A stretch of DNA of 64,000 nt from DATKZH01 sp035528065 (GCA_035528065.1 DATKZH010000562.1:41319-105318); one strand, 5' to 3'. Positions 17,412 through 26,869 are shown, counted from the stretch's first letter. Numbers and translations: made by a program. The notes: generated by a model from the letters alone, not told the origin.

Positions 17412-18224
17412 CTATCTCTCTGCCCGGATCTTCTCGTAGTTGTCGCAGACGCCGTCGGCATCCTGGTCGAGGAAGGCCCAGCCCCGGCCCCAACCGAGGC
17501 CGCGTCCTGCCGCCTGACCAGGCCCCCCGCCGGGGCCGCCGGCCGGCCCCCATCCGGCGCCACGCCCGTAGCCGGCACCTCGGCCGTAGCCGGCACCTCG
17601 GCCGTAGCCGGCCCCGCGCCCCCATCCGGGCGCTTGGCCGTCGCCCCGGCCGCGTCCCTGTCCGGCCTCCCAGCCATAGCGTGGGCGAGGACCCCATGCT
17701 GGAGGCACTGCGTACCCAGGAGGGCCCACGCGAGGCGGCGCCGCACTTGGCTGCGCTGGGCCACCGGCGCGACTGGCCGAACCCGCGGGACCTTGCAGCC
17801 AGAAGGGACGGAGGATGTCATCGCGGAGCCGGATCGTCTTGCCGTCGAGCGTGAGCGACTTGGCCACGTGGTGATCCTCCGGCATCTTCTCCGTGCGGAA
17901 GGCCTCCACCGTCACCTTCTCGCCGGCACGCAACTGGTCGGCAATGAAGTCCACCGCGGCTGCCGGCCCGAGGTGGACGTTCAACGTGTCTCCCTTCTGC
18001 GTTTTCAGCAGGAAGTGGGTGCCGACGCTTGCCCGGCCCGACGACGTCTCGCAGGGCCCGGTCTCGACCTCCACGACCCTGCCGGAGAGCGAAACCACCT
18101 CCGGCTTGGTGGCCTCGCGTGCCACTCCAGCCGGGTCCCCCATCCCTTTCTGAGCGGAAGCGGCGGGCGCCAATGCCCCCCAGACCAACCCGAAGCTCGC
18201 CACAAGAATCGTCGCGTTTCTCAT
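17412..18224 (-). CDS. Secreted Gly/Arg/Pro-rich protein with a C-terminal calcium-type DxDxDG loop
   Basis: 270 residues from ATG 18224, with AGGAGG eight bases upstream. Signal peptide ends near ASAQKG. Residues 40-130 form a small beta-rich domain (VSLSGRVVEVETGPC ... GDTLNVHLGP); residues 140-240 are Gly/Arg/Pro-rich with three near-identical GYGRGA units encoded by 18-base DNA repeats (17567-17620); the end has DQDADGVCDNYE, a DxDxDG calcium-binding loop. It lies 104 bases upstream of the kinase gene on the same strand. By position and composition it may be a periplasmic partner of the kinase, as ZraP is for ZraS, but no sequence homology to ZraP is claimed. Confidence 0.75.
   Translation of the reverse strand: MRNATILVASFGLVWGALAPAASAQKGMGDPAGVAREATKPEVVSLSGRVVEVETGPCETSSGRASVGTHFLLKTQKGDTLNVHLGPAAAVDFIADQLRAGEKVTVEAFRTEKMPEDHHVAKSLTLDGKTIRLRDDILRPFWLQGPAGSASRAGGPAQPSAAPPRVGPPGYAVPPAWGPRPRYGWEAGQGRGRGDGQAPGWGRGAGYGRGAGYGRGAGYGRGAGWGPAGGPGGGPGQAAGRGLGWGRGWAFLDQDADGVCDNYEKIRAER
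17567..17620. repeat. Three 18-base tandem repeats encoding GYGRGA
   Basis: The unit CGTAGCCGGCACCTCGGC occurs twice exactly and a third time with a few changes. It lies in the low-complexity part of the secreted Gly-rich protein gene and keeps the frame. Confidence 0.8.
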
Positions 18225-18628
18225 TCTCGTCCTCCTAACTCGATTCGACCTCGATTGGATGTTGTTCGTGCACGCTAGCAGACTGCCCTCCAAAGAAGGG
18301 GCGGCACCGTGCAACATTTTCGCGCGCCTTGTCGACGCACTGACACACTTTTGCAGCCCGGAACGGCCGGGCATCTCGCTTAACGCGTCTTCCGGATCGT
18401 CCTTCTCGAGGACCGGCGCGGAAAACGGTCGCGTATCACGCCTCGGCGGACGTCGGGGCATGCCTCAGGTCCGACTCGCATGGGCGGCCGTGACTTCGGG
18501 CCTCGTCCGGTCAATCCAGTTAGCAAATCGGGTGCCAAACGGCCAGCCGGGGAGGGAAGCAGCGAGTCGACGCCGCCGTTTCACCAGGCCGATTCCATGG
18601 CCCAGTCCATCGTTCAGCCTTCAGCCGT
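18225..18628. other. Intergenic region, no gene seen
   Basis: About 400 bases between two same-strand genes. It should contain the promoter of the secreted protein-kinase-regulator operon. No sigma54 (GG-N10-GC) or other motif stands out convincingly, and no open frame has both start signal and sensible composition. Confidence 0.4.
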
Positions 18629-20476
18629 TCAGATGATCCCGTGCAGCGGCCTTCCGGGAGCGGCCAGCTCGTTGACCCGCCGGGTGACGTCCGGGTCTTC
18701 CACGAGCGGCGGGGCATGGCGAGGCTTGCTGCGAGCGTCGATCACCAGCGAGCCGAAGCAACCCCAGTGCTTGTCGACGAGGAACGACTCGATGCCGTAC
18801 ACGTCGGTGGCCGGGTTGCTCCGCGTGAAGGTCGTCCAAAGGAAGTCGTCGAGCTTCTGGGCGGCCGACTTGCTGTCGTCGACGATGACGATCCAGGGGA
18901 ATCCGTTGATCGCGTCGGCCCGGGTGTACCCATCGCAGAAGCGTTGGACCGCCGTGTCGCGCTCGGGCGGCTCGGCGAGATAGGCCGGCCCCTGGACCAC
19001 AAGAATGCCGGGCAGAACCACACGGGGACCGCCGAACCCCAAGTCTTCGGGGATCTTGATCCGGCTGTCGGTGCCCACGGGCTGGGTCCGCCGCGGCGGC
19101 CCGGCCACGGCGATCGCCAGTTTCGAGCCCTGATGGAGCGCGTCGCCCGTGTAGTCCAACGTGTCGATCGTGGTGCACGTCTGGAAGTGCAGGTTGCGGC
19201 GCCAATCGGCCCGCTCCAACACGTGGCGGAGGAATTCGTCCACGTCCCGGACGTCCAGCTCCGGATTGTCCTCTCCGGCCACGATCAACAGGTACTTGGC
19301 CAGCGACAACTGCCCGTGGCCCAATAGCGCGTTGGCCAGGGTCACCAGCTCCCGCGGCCGGCGGGGGTCCTCATAAGGCACGTAGCGTTCGGAGCCGATG
19401 GCCAGCAAGAGCGGGTGGACGCCGGCGGCGTCGACCGCGTGGACGGCCCGAACCCCGGGGATCGTCTTGGGAATCGCCGGCCCGACCAGCTCGTGGACCA
19501 GCTTGCCGAACATCGAGTCTTCCTGGGGCGGACGTCCTACCACGGTAAACGGCCAAACGGGGCGCTCGCGATGGTAGACGTGCTCGACGCGAATCACGGG
19601 GAAGTCGTGCCGGAGGCTGTAGTAGCCCAGGTGGTCGCCGAACGGCCCCTCGGGCAAGAGGCGTTTCGGATCGAGGTAGCCGGTGATGCAGAAGTCGGCC
19701 TCGGCGTGGATCGGCAACGAGCCGTGCCGGCAGATCATCGGCACGCGGCGCCGGCCCAGCAGCCCGGCGAAAGCCAGCTCGCTGATCCCTTCCGGCAAGG
19801 GCATCACGGCGGCGACCATCATCGCCGGCGGCCCGCCCACGAAAACGTTCACCCGAAGGATCTCCTCCCGGCGAATCGCGGCGGCGTGATGCGCGGCGAT
19901 TCCGCGGTGGATCTGGTAGTGCAGGCCGACTTCTCGATTCTGCGCGTACTCTCCGCCGGAGAGCTGAACCCGGTACATCCCCAGGTTGGAGTGGGCCAAT
20001 CCGGGCCGGTCCGGATCCTCGGTGTAGACCTGGGGCAACGTGACGTAGGCCCCGCCGTCGCCCGGCCAAGACTTCAGTTGCGGCAACTGATCGATGGTCG
20101 TCTCCTTGGCCAGCACGGGCCCGCTGCGGACCGTGCGCGGCCGGGCACACCGGGCCAGCCAGGGGACGTTCAGATAGAGTTTCGGGCGGCGCAGCACGTC
20201 GGTGGGGTCAACGCTCAACTCGACGAGCCGGGCCACCGTCTCCAGCGAATCGCGGAACAGGTGGCGCACGCGGTCCATCGTCCCAAACAGGTTGCTGACC
20301 ATCGGAAACCGACAGCCCTTGACGCTGTTGAAAAAGATGGCCGGTCCGCCCGCCCGGTACACGCGGCGCTGGATCTGGGCCGCTTCGAGATTGGGATCGA
20401 CGGGCTGCTCGATCCGGACCAATTGGCCGAGGGACGCCAGGTCCTCAAGGCACTGTCGCAGAGTTCGATATCCCAT
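18629..20476 (-). CDS. UbiD-family (de)carboxylase
   Basis: 615 residues from ATG 20476. The whole length matches the UbiD family of prenylated-FMN-dependent decarboxylases, with recognisable blocks: GPAIFFNSVKG, LVGPAIPKTIPGVRAVH, SMFGKLVHELVG, WPGDGGAYVTLP and the metal/Glu-containing region LLPEGPFGDHLGYYS. UbiD proteins decarboxylate 4-hydroxybenzoate-type acids in ubiquinone or menaquinone synthesis or aromatic degradation. No UbiX-like prenyltransferase gene lies nearby. Planctomycetes use menaquinone (often futalosine route), so a role in menaquinone assembly is plausible but inferred. Confidence 0.9.
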   Translation of the reverse strand: MGYRTLRQCLEDLASLGQLVRIEQPVDPNLEAAQIQRRVYRAGGPAIFFNSVKGCRFPMVSNLFGTMDRVRHLFRDSLETVARLVELSVDPTDVLRRPKLYLNVPWLARCARPRTVRSGPVLAKETTIDQLPQLKSWPGDGGAYVTLPQVYTEDPDRPGLAHSNLGMYRVQLSGGEYAQNREVGLHYQIHRGIAAHHAAAIRREEILRVNVFVGGPPAMMVAAVMPLPEGISELAFAGLLGRRRVPMICRHGSLPIHAEADFCITGYLDPKRLLPEGPFGDHLGYYSLRHDFPVIRVEHVYHRERPVWPFTVVGRPPQEDSMFGKLVHELVGPAIPKTIPGVRAVHAVDAAGVHPLLLAIGSERYVPYEDPRRPRELVTLANALLGHGQLSLAKYLLIVAGEDNPELDVRDVDEFLRHVLERADWRRNLHFQTCTTIDTLDYTGDALHQGSKLAIAVAGPPRRTQPVGTDSRIKIPEDLGFGGPRVVLPGILVVQGPAYLAEPPERDTAVQRFCDGYTRADAINGFPWIVIVDDSKSAAQKLDDFLWTTFTRSNPATDVYGIESFLVDKHWGCFGSLVIDARSKPRHAPPLVEDPDVTRRVNELAAPGRPLHGII

Positions 20477-21081
20477 GGGGCCGGACTGCAAGAAGCACTG
20501 GCTGAAGGGAATGCCCTCCCGATGTCTCGACGACGACCCTGCGAGCGGAGCTCGCCGGAGAACGCGTCGAACCTGGCCCGATACGACGGTCAACGACCGT
20601 CCAGGTGCCTCTTCCCGGTCCGCGCTATCCCGATTTCGGCTTCGGCGTTTGCCGGGCGGTGCGCCGTCGGATTTGCTTCTGGAGATGTGCGAACCGCGTG
20701 GCGGGCATGCGCACGATCTTCTTCGTTTTCCGAGACGCGCCTTGGCTCTTGGTCATCGATACCATCCCACCATGGATCAAGCCCAATGTCCAGTGTAATT
20801 GATTGCGTCACGGTCGATAAGCTTCGCGTACCCACCGGAATGGGGGAGAGCGACGGTTCGGGTTGCGGCCCCGGCTTCGATGCCCCGCTGTAAGTCCTTA
20901 CCTGCCAAGATGTTAGTGACGCAGGAGGGGGAGTCGAGTGAGAGACGGGCAGTGCGTCGATGCCTTGGATCTCTGTCCGCCCGACGCCCGGGCCGCGTGC
21001 CGCGCCGCCTTGTCGTATTCGGGCGACCTCGTACACTGACTCAGAAGAGATGCTTTCGCCGAATCCAGGAGACGACATCGC
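20477..21081. other. Divergent intergenic region, no gene seen
   Basis: About 600 bases between divergently transcribed UbiD-family and thioredoxin-TPR genes. Several short frames overlap here, but none has a good start or recognisable domain. Presumably holds both promoters. Confidence 0.4.
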
Positions 21082-21945
21082 ATGTCTGACGCACACGCGT
21101 GGGTAGTGGAAACCAGCCACGCCAGTTTCCAGCAGGACGTCATCGACCGATCTCGGGAAGTGCCTGTGGTGCTTGACTTCTGGTCCGAGCAGTGTCAGCC
21201 CTGCCGGCTGTTGGGTCCCCTCCTGGAGAAGCTGGCCGAGGAGTGTCAGGGGAAGTTCGTGCTCGTCAAGGCGAACACCGACCAGATGCCCGACGTGGCG
21301 GCCGCGTTCGGCGTCTCGGCGATTCCCGCGGTCTTCGCGCTCCGCGACGGAGCCGTCGTCGACCAGTTCCTCGGCCTCTTGCCCGAGCCCCAGATCAGGG
21401 CGTGGCTGGAAGCGATCCTTCCCAGCGAGGCCGAGAATCTGGCGGGCGAGGCCCAATCGTTGGAAACGACCGACCCGCAGGCGGCCGAGGCGAAATACCG
21501 GGAGGCCGTCAAGCTGAGCCCGAACGACACGTCTGCCCGCGTGGGCCTGGCGCGGCTGCTCTTGGCCCAGGACCGCGTGGAGGAGGCCCGTCAGGCAATC
21601 GAGGAGCTGGCGGCCGTCGGCGTATTGGACGCGGCTGGGGAGGCGGTTCAGGCGGAATTGACCGTCGCGCTGGAGGGCAGGGAGGCCGGCAGCGTCGACG
21701 CGTGCCGGGCCGCGGCCGAGGCATCGCCCGACGACCCGGACGTGCAGCTAAGGCTGGCCAAGTCGTTGGCCGCTCATGGCGAGCACCAGGAGGCGATGGA
21801 CGTCTGTCTCCGCCTGATTCCCAAGGACCGCGCAGGCATCGGCGAACAGGCCCGCCAACTGATGGTCCGGATCTTCCACCTCCTCGGCCCAGAAAACGAG
21901 CTGACGGGCGAGTACCGTCGAAAGTTGACGATGGTGCTCTACTGA
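21082..21945 (+). CDS. Thioredoxin-TPR protein (CnoX/YbbN-like)
   Basis: 287 residues from ATG 21082. An N-terminal thioredoxin fold (residues 8-105) with redox site WSEQCQPC (Cys38 and Cys41, CQPC rather than CGPC) and cis-Pro loop SAIPAV is followed by TPR-like helices (about 115-285) such as EAKYREAVKLSPNDTSARVGLARLL. This two-part build is that of CnoX (YbbN), which guards chaperone clients from oxidation and hands them to GroEL. Both cysteines are present, unlike E. coli YbbN. Cytoplasmic. The gene stands alone; no regulator site visible. Confidence 0.88.
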   Translation: MSDAHAWVVETSHASFQQDVIDRSREVPVVLDFWSEQCQPCRLLGPLLEKLAEECQGKFVLVKANTDQMPDVAAAFGVSAIPAVFALRDGAVVDQFLGLLPEPQIRAWLEAILPSEAENLAGEAQSLETTDPQAAEAKYREAVKLSPNDTSARVGLARLLLAQDRVEEARQAIEELAAVGVLDAAGEAVQAELTVALEGREAGSVDACRAAAEASPDDPDVQLRLAKSLAAHGEHQEAMDVCLRLIPKDRAGIGEQARQLMVRIFHLLGPENELTGEYRRKLTMVLY

Positions 21946-22297
21946 GCCGCGCCGCGCTCGCCGGCCCGTAGCTGGGAAAGCGTGGACTGCTCGCTGGTTG
22001 CGACGGCTCGGACCATCCGTGGCTCGCTGCCATGGCGCTGTACGAGGCATGCCGCTCTACCCCGGCAACAACGGCCCTTCTGGGGGGGTCGCAGGAGGCG
22101 TAGGTCGCGACTCGGGGGGCAATGGGGTGAACCGAGCGATCGTGCTTGTTATATTAGAGTCTCACACGACGTGTATCCCGCAGTCACGGAACAGGCGGAT
22201 TCTCTCTCGGCCATGCCCTCGGTGGGCAAGGTACATTGTGACAATTCCCCCTTCGAGGCCGCTGTCCGGGTTGCCCTCGCAGAAGACACGAAAGCGA
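21946..22297. other. Intergenic region, no gene seen
   Basis: About 350 bases. A short AT-rich patch near 22148-22156 (GTTATATTA) could be a -10 region for the next gene. Otherwise nothing recognisable. Confidence 0.35.
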
Positions 22298-23179
22298 GTG
22301 AACGTGCGATCGCTGGCACCGTACAACCTGATGGCCTTGCTGCTGGTGGGCCTCTTGCAGGGTCCGGGCCCGGGACAGGAGACCGGGATCTCGCGGAGGC
22401 ACCATCCCTGGGGCTGTCATGAGGTGGGGGCATGGACGCGCGTCCGGGTGGTGGCGCAGACGTTCGAGGAGAACGAAACGCTCACCAGCATCACCGAGAT
22501 GAAGACCACGCTCAAAGGGCTTTCCGACGACGGGGTAACGCTCCTCGTCGAGTCGGTGGTCGAGGTAGGCGGGAAGCAGCTTCAAAACGAGCCGAAGACG
22601 GTCAAGCAGGGCTGGCACGGCGAGCTGGCCGGCCAGGACGTGAAGGTCACGCACCTGGGGAGCGGGGAGGTCGTGATCCGCAACCGGCGAGTTCCCTGCA
22701 AGATTCAACAGCTCGTGGTGGTCGGCCCGGCAGACAAAACGACCACCAAGATCTACTACTCCGACACGATGGAGCCGTTCATCCTCAAACGGGAAAGCGT
22801 GACGACGGATCTTGAGGGCAACGCGCAGCTCGGCGTCACGACGGTCGAAGTGATGGACGTCGACGTGCCCTGCCGCATCCTGGCGAGCATCCGGAACACG
22901 TTTCACGTCAAGGCGGTTCACACCAGCGGCGAGGGCACAACGACCACGATCGCTTTCACTTCCACGCGCGTACCCGGCGGCGTCATCCGCCACGACTCGA
23001 AGCAGCTCGACAAGGAGGGCCGGCTGATCGCACAGAGCTCGCTGGAGCTTTTGGACTATGGGCTGGAAGCCGAAGAAGGCACGGCCCTCCCGTTGGGCCT
23101 CCGTCGCCCCGGCCCTCCGTTTCGGCCGCACCGGTTGCCACCCTATCGACTCCGCGTGCCGCCCCACATGAGGCGCTGA
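22298..23179 (+). CDS. Secreted protein of unknown function
   Basis: 293 residues from GTG 22298, chosen because it places a signal peptide (MNVRSLAPYNLMALLLVGLL) at the N-terminus; the ribosome-binding site is weak and a TTG at 22271 is an alternative. The mature part is beta-rich (TTLKGLSDDGVTLLVESVV, VIRNRRVPCKIQQLVVVG, TTTKIYYSDTMEPFILKRES) and ends in a Pro/Arg-rich tail (PFRPHRLPPYRLRVPPHMRR). I do not recognise a family. Two Cys residues could pair after export. It converges with the tubulin-like operon, 96 bases away. Confidence 0.7.
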   Translation: MNVRSLAPYNLMALLLVGLLQGPGPGQETGISRRHHPWGCHEVGAWTRVRVVAQTFEENETLTSITEMKTTLKGLSDDGVTLLVESVVEVGGKQLQNEPKTVKQGWHGELAGQDVKVTHLGSGEVVIRNRRVPCKIQQLVVVGPADKTTTKIYYSDTMEPFILKRESVTTDLEGNAQLGVTTVEVMDVDVPCRILASIRNTFHVKAVHTSGEGTTTTIAFTSTRVPGGVIRHDSKQLDKEGRLIAQSSLELLDYGLEAEEGTALPLGLRRPGPPFRPHRLPPYRLRVPPHMRR

Positions 23180-23227
23180 GTCGCCCGATCTCTCTTGGCT
23201 CCGTCCGGCTCCGTCGCGACCATGGGT

Positions 23228-23299
23228 TCAAGGTCCATCGAACGGGAGGGGGCAGGGGCCATCCAACGCGATGGGTCAAGGTCCGTCCAACGGGATGGG
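23228..23299. repeat. Three 24-base tandem repeats spanning a stop codon
   Basis: Read on the minus strand, 23299-23276 encodes the last residues PIPLDGP and stop of the adjacent gene. The next two 24-base units (23275-23252 and 23251-23228) are imperfect copies that would encode PIALDGPC and PLPFDGP-stop. The unit closest to the gene supplies the stop in use. Confidence 0.8.
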
Positions 23300-24427
23300 G
23301 ATCTGGCGCGTCACCTTCCCCGCCAGCTCGACGGGCAACTCGCCGATGCGCCGGGAGACGGCGGGGGCGACTTCGCAGTAGTAGTAGCCTCGTCCCTCGA
23401 ATTCCAGCGGCGGCCGCACGCTCGACGTCCGGGTCAGGGCCCGAACTCCGAGGGCCGTGTGCACCGAACCGTCGGACAACTGCATGACCCAGAGGATGGC
23501 ATCCACCCCCATCGCCCGAAGCAGGGTTGCCGCCAGCACGGCGAAGTCGTTGGCGCCGCCCCGCTGTTCCACCAGCGTTTCGATCGGGAATTTCGCGTAC
23601 GGGGGCCGGTCGGGCGTCTGCCCGGCGTCGTCCGCCTCCGCGCGGCCGCGGGAGCCGACCACGCTCTCGGTGAACGCCAGCACGAAGCTCACCACGTCGA
23701 GGTAGGTGAGCCTGGCGGCCACGGACTTCTCGATCAGCAACCGAGCGCACCGGCGCACGGGGGGCGTCAGGCCGTCACGCACGTAGCTCCCCAGGACGTT
23801 GTAGTCCGGGGGGTGATCTCCGGGCTCGGGATGCTCGCGCCGGCGGAAGTCGTCGCAAGCGGCCTTCGGAACGCGCAGAGAAAGCGCGAACGAGGAGCCT
23901 CGCCCGTCCAGCGAGCTGAGGCTGTCGGCATACTGCCAGGAGTAGCTCAAAGCGACGCTCTCGCCCGGCTCGTCGTCGGCGACCGGATCGGCGTGTGCCG
24001 GCACGTCCGAGGGGGGCTCGAAGACGGGGAGCGGCGGAGGCCACGAGGAGGCCCGAACCGGCAGGGGAACAAACGCCAACAATCCCGCCGCCATCGTGAG
24101 CACCAGCCGGACCGGTTCGGCGCCTGCGACCAGGAGGACCGCGCCGGCCGCCGCCAAGGTCAGCAGCACAAGGAGCGGGAAATGCCCTTGCCCCCGGCCG
24201 GTGCCGATCTCCCACGGCGCGTCTTCGCTGGGAGACGGCTCCGGGTCGACGAACTCGCGGACAAACGCCAAGGCCGCCACGCCGCCGCCGATCGAGACGA
24301 CAAACAGGACCACCAGCCAGGTGGCAGGCGAGAAGCCGACGATGGCGGAGAGGGCGTCGGCCAGCATCACCCCCAACGGCGACAGCCCGAGCACCAACAC
24401 GGCAATCAGGGCGGGAACGAGGATCAT
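23276..24427 (-). CDS. Membrane transglutaminase-like protein lacking the catalytic Cys
   Basis: 383 residues from ATG 24427, with GAGAGGCG upstream. Up to four N-terminal membrane helices (about 3-28, 34-57, 83-101, 106-123) precede a soluble domain. Residues 240-330 have the transglutaminase-like layout: helix TYLDVVSFVLAFTESVV, then FPIETLVEQRGGANDFAVLAATLLRAMGVDA and HTALGV. Active relatives have Gly-Asp-Cys-x-Asp where this one has Gly-Gly-Ala-Asn-Asp, so Cys is replaced by Ala (about 292) and catalysis is not expected; a binding or scaffold role is likelier. Last gene of the tubulin-like operon, 29 bases after the previous one. The longer open frame up to 25858 is an overlap artefact. 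Confidence 0.75.
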   Translation of the reverse strand: MILVPALIAVLVLGLSPLGVMLADALSAIVGFSPATWLVVLFVVSIGGGVAALAFVREFVDPEPSPSEDAPWEIGTGRGQGHFPLLVLLTLAAAGAVLLVAGAEPVRLVLTMAAGLLAFVPLPVRASSWPPPLPVFEPPSDVPAHADPVADDEPGESVALSYSWQYADSLSSLDGRGSSFALSLRVPKAACDDFRRREHPEPGDHPPDYNVLGSYVRDGLTPPVRRCARLLIEKSVAARLTYLDVVSFVLAFTESVVGSRGRAEADDAGQTPDRPPYAKFPIETLVEQRGGANDFAVLAATLLRAMGVDAILWVMQLSDGSVHTALGVRALTRTSSVRPPLEFEGRGYYYCEVAPAVSRRIGELPVELAGKVTRQIPIPLDGP

Positions 24428-24456
24428 GGTTTCGCCTCTCGAGCGTGGGTCGGTCG

Positions 24457-26799
24457 CTAGGTCGGGTCGTCCGGGGGATCCGACGGGGCCTTGTCCGGCC
24501 GGCGCTGGTGCGCCGGCGTATCCGTCGATCGCGTGCGTGGCTGCTTCGCGTCCGGCTCGTCCTCCCCGCACTCCACCGACAGGAGCTCCACGCGCGACAC
24601 CACCACGACCGCGTTGTCCAGAGCGGATCGCACCGGCTCGGCCCGGAAAACCAGCGGCTCGAACTGACACAGCACGGGCGGGGCGACGAAGTACTTCCTC
24701 AGGCGTTCGCCATCGAGCAGCGCCTCGCGGACCACGGTCCCCTGCAAGAAGACAAGCGGCAACTCCTCGCCAAGCGGCTCCACGGCCCGCTGGACAATTT
24801 CCGTATCGGGCTGCCCCTCGCCCATATTGCGACGGAGCAGCATCCACAACTGATGGCGGGTCCGCAGCCGGTGGAGCAATTCCTTCCTGGCGAACTGAAC
24901 CACCCGGTCTGCCACGACGACCGCGGCGATCTTCCCCTCCAACGCCTGGCGAACCGCCTCCTGGACCTCCGCGGAGAACCGCGACACCAGGTCGACGCCG
25001 AGGTGCCCGGCAAGCTCCCTGCCCACCAGGCACTCGTAGAACTCCTCCTGCCGCCACGGCTCGGGCAGGGGATAGATGAACCGCGGCTCGCACGGCGGCG
25101 GCACGTCCTCCGTCTGCTCGCCGAGCTTCTGCACCGCGTCCCCCATGGCGACGAGCACTTTGTGGTACCCGTCCAAGGCGGCCATCCGCGCGTTGCGGAC
25201 GTTCTCGAACTCGGCCTGCATCTGGATGCAAAAGGCGAGTTGCGCCCGGGTCTCCGTGTCTTTCAGGGCTCGGTCGCGAACCGATTGGACGTGCGAAGCA
25301 GCCCGCCACCACGGAGCCAGGGAGACCATCGCCGTGAACAACGCGACGCACGCCAATCCGACCATCAGACCGGTGCGAAGGACCGACGGGTCCATGCCCG
25401 CGACGGCCAGCAGCAGAAGGACCTGGACGGCCAGCAGCACGCCGGCCCGGGCCACCAGACTGAGCAAATGGGGGATACCGGCCAGCGCACGGTTGAGCTC
25501 GGCGAGGCTGTCTCGGAGCGGACGGCTGTCGCCCCGCCGGACGTTCAACGTATACCGGTAGTGAACCCGGTCGGCCACGGCGTCGCAAAGGCGGACCGCC
25601 GCGCGCGCCCCGTCCGGCTCGGCGAACTCCCGGCTTAGCGCTTCGGGGATCCGCTCGGCCTGGCGCTCCGCGGCCGACCGAACGCCCTCCCCGACGCGCT
25701 TCAGCAGACGGGGCAGGCGGCTCTGCCGGACGAAGAAGTCCCACTGGTGCAGGTACTCGGCCCAGCGGGAACGGGGAAGCCGGCCCATCCGAGCCCCTTT
25801 GGCCATCGCCCCCAGGTCGACGGTCAGATTGAAATCCGGACCGGCCAGGGCGGGACACTCGGCCGAAAACGCACCCGGCCGCCGCCCCGACTCCACCAGC
25901 GGCTTGGCGTTGAACTCGGGGTTCTCAGGAAAGGCTTCGATCACGACGTCGGACGCCGGTTCCAGCAGATCATCCGCCCGGGGGAGCGCGCTGGTCGGCT
26001 CGCTCAGCACCGTACGCGCCAACAGCTCGCGCGTCAGGCGCGGGGCAAACCGGTCGGCGACCCGCTGGCAATCGAATCGCAGCGTGCGCAGCCCGAACGT
26101 CGACAGGCTCACGCCCGGCTTCGGCGGCCGGATGGTCAGCACTCGCGGCGCCTCGGGCGAGACGAGCACCAGATCGGCGCACAAGGCCGTGGCCACCGTC
26201 TCCGACAGCTCCTCCAACCGCAACAGGTCACCCGACTCCAGGCTCAGGGAGACCAGATGAACGGAGAGCCACGCCGGACGCGCCAACACGCGAAGCGGCT
26301 CGATCCAACCGCGAAGATCCTGCGGCGAGGTCCCCGGTTCGAGAAGTCGCCGTTGGTCGTCGAGGAAGAGGATCGTGAGGCAGGCGAGCCGCCGGGAGAC
26401 TTCCGACAGGCCGCGGACCAGTTCCGCCCGCGCTTGCTCATCCATCAGCCGGGCGGCGGGCAGGATGAGCACGCCCTGCGGGGCTCGCTCGCCGTCGAAA
26501 CGGAGCTGCTGGAAACACTGCCACCGCTCGCCCAACGCGTCCAGGCGCCGCCGGTCCTGATCGAGCGTGTCGTCCAAGTCGACAAGCCGGCCCAAAGCGA
26601 GTGGATCGCCCTCCAGCGGCCGGGGGCCGATGGCTTCGAGCAAGCCCGGGTCGATCTCGCGGAGCAGGCGCTCGAACGCGGCGGCCGTCTGGGCGCAGAT
26701 CTTCGAGCCCGCGTCGAATCCGACCGTGGCCATGGCCACGGCCCGCTTCGAGTCGTCCAAAAGCTCGTTCGCCCGCAAGTGCGATGAGTACTCGGCCAT
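24457..26799 (-). CDS. Large membrane protein of unknown function, tubulin-like operon
   Basis: 780 residues from ATG 26799 (GGGGAA upstream). The N-terminal 430 residues look soluble, with alpha/beta stretches such as RAPQGVLILPAARLMD and ACLTILFLDDQRR. Two membrane helices follow at about 445-465 and 473-491 (GVLLAVQVLLLLAVAGM, VGLACVALFTAMVSLA). The C-terminal 290 residues include helical, possibly coiled segments (TETRAQLAFCIQMQAEFENVRNA) and end in a charged Pro/Asp tail. No known domain seen. It lies 70 bases after the tubulin-like gene and 29 before the transglutaminase-like gene, so I infer it is the membrane partner of the tubulin-like protein. Confidence 0.75.
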   Translation of the reverse strand: MAEYSSHLRANELLDDSKRAVAMATVGFDAGSKICAQTAAAFERLLREIDPGLLEAIGPRPLEGDPLALGRLVDLDDTLDQDRRRLDALGERWQCFQQLRFDGERAPQGVLILPAARLMDEQARAELVRGLSEVSRRLACLTILFLDDQRRLLEPGTSPQDLRGWIEPLRVLARPAWLSVHLVSLSLESGDLLRLEELSETVATALCADLVLVSPEAPRVLTIRPPKPGVSLSTFGLRTLRFDCQRVADRFAPRLTRELLARTVLSEPTSALPRADDLLEPASDVVIEAFPENPEFNAKPLVESGRRPGAFSAECPALAGPDFNLTVDLGAMAKGARMGRLPRSRWAEYLHQWDFFVRQSRLPRLLKRVGEGVRSAAERQAERIPEALSREFAEPDGARAAVRLCDAVADRVHYRYTLNVRRGDSRPLRDSLAELNRALAGIPHLLSLVARAGVLLAVQVLLLLAVAGMDPSVLRTGLMVGLACVALFTAMVSLAPWWRAASHVQSVRDRALKDTETRAQLAFCIQMQAEFENVRNARMAALDGYHKVLVAMGDAVQKLGEQTEDVPPPCEPRFIYPLPEPWRQEEFYECLVGRELAGHLGVDLVSRFSAEVQEAVRQALEGKIAAVVVADRVVQFARKELLHRLRTRHQLWMLLRRNMGEGQPDTEIVQRAVEPLGEELPLVFLQGTVVREALLDGERLRKYFVAPPVLCQFEPLVFRAEPVRSALDNAVVVVSRVELLSVECGEDEPDAKQPRTRSTDTPAHQRRPDKAPSDPPDDPT

Positions 26800-26869
26800 G
26801 GTCTCGATCGTTCCCCTTCAGGGCTTGGCCCGAAACGTCGCCGGCGCCTCCCTTGCGGGCTGCGGCGGA

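Noticed and set aside
24428..25858. 860-codon frame joining the transglutaminase-like gene to sequence inside the 780-residue gene
   Set aside because: Only the part from ATG 24427 is gene-like; the rest is an Arg/Gly-rich shadow of the neighbouring gene in another frame.
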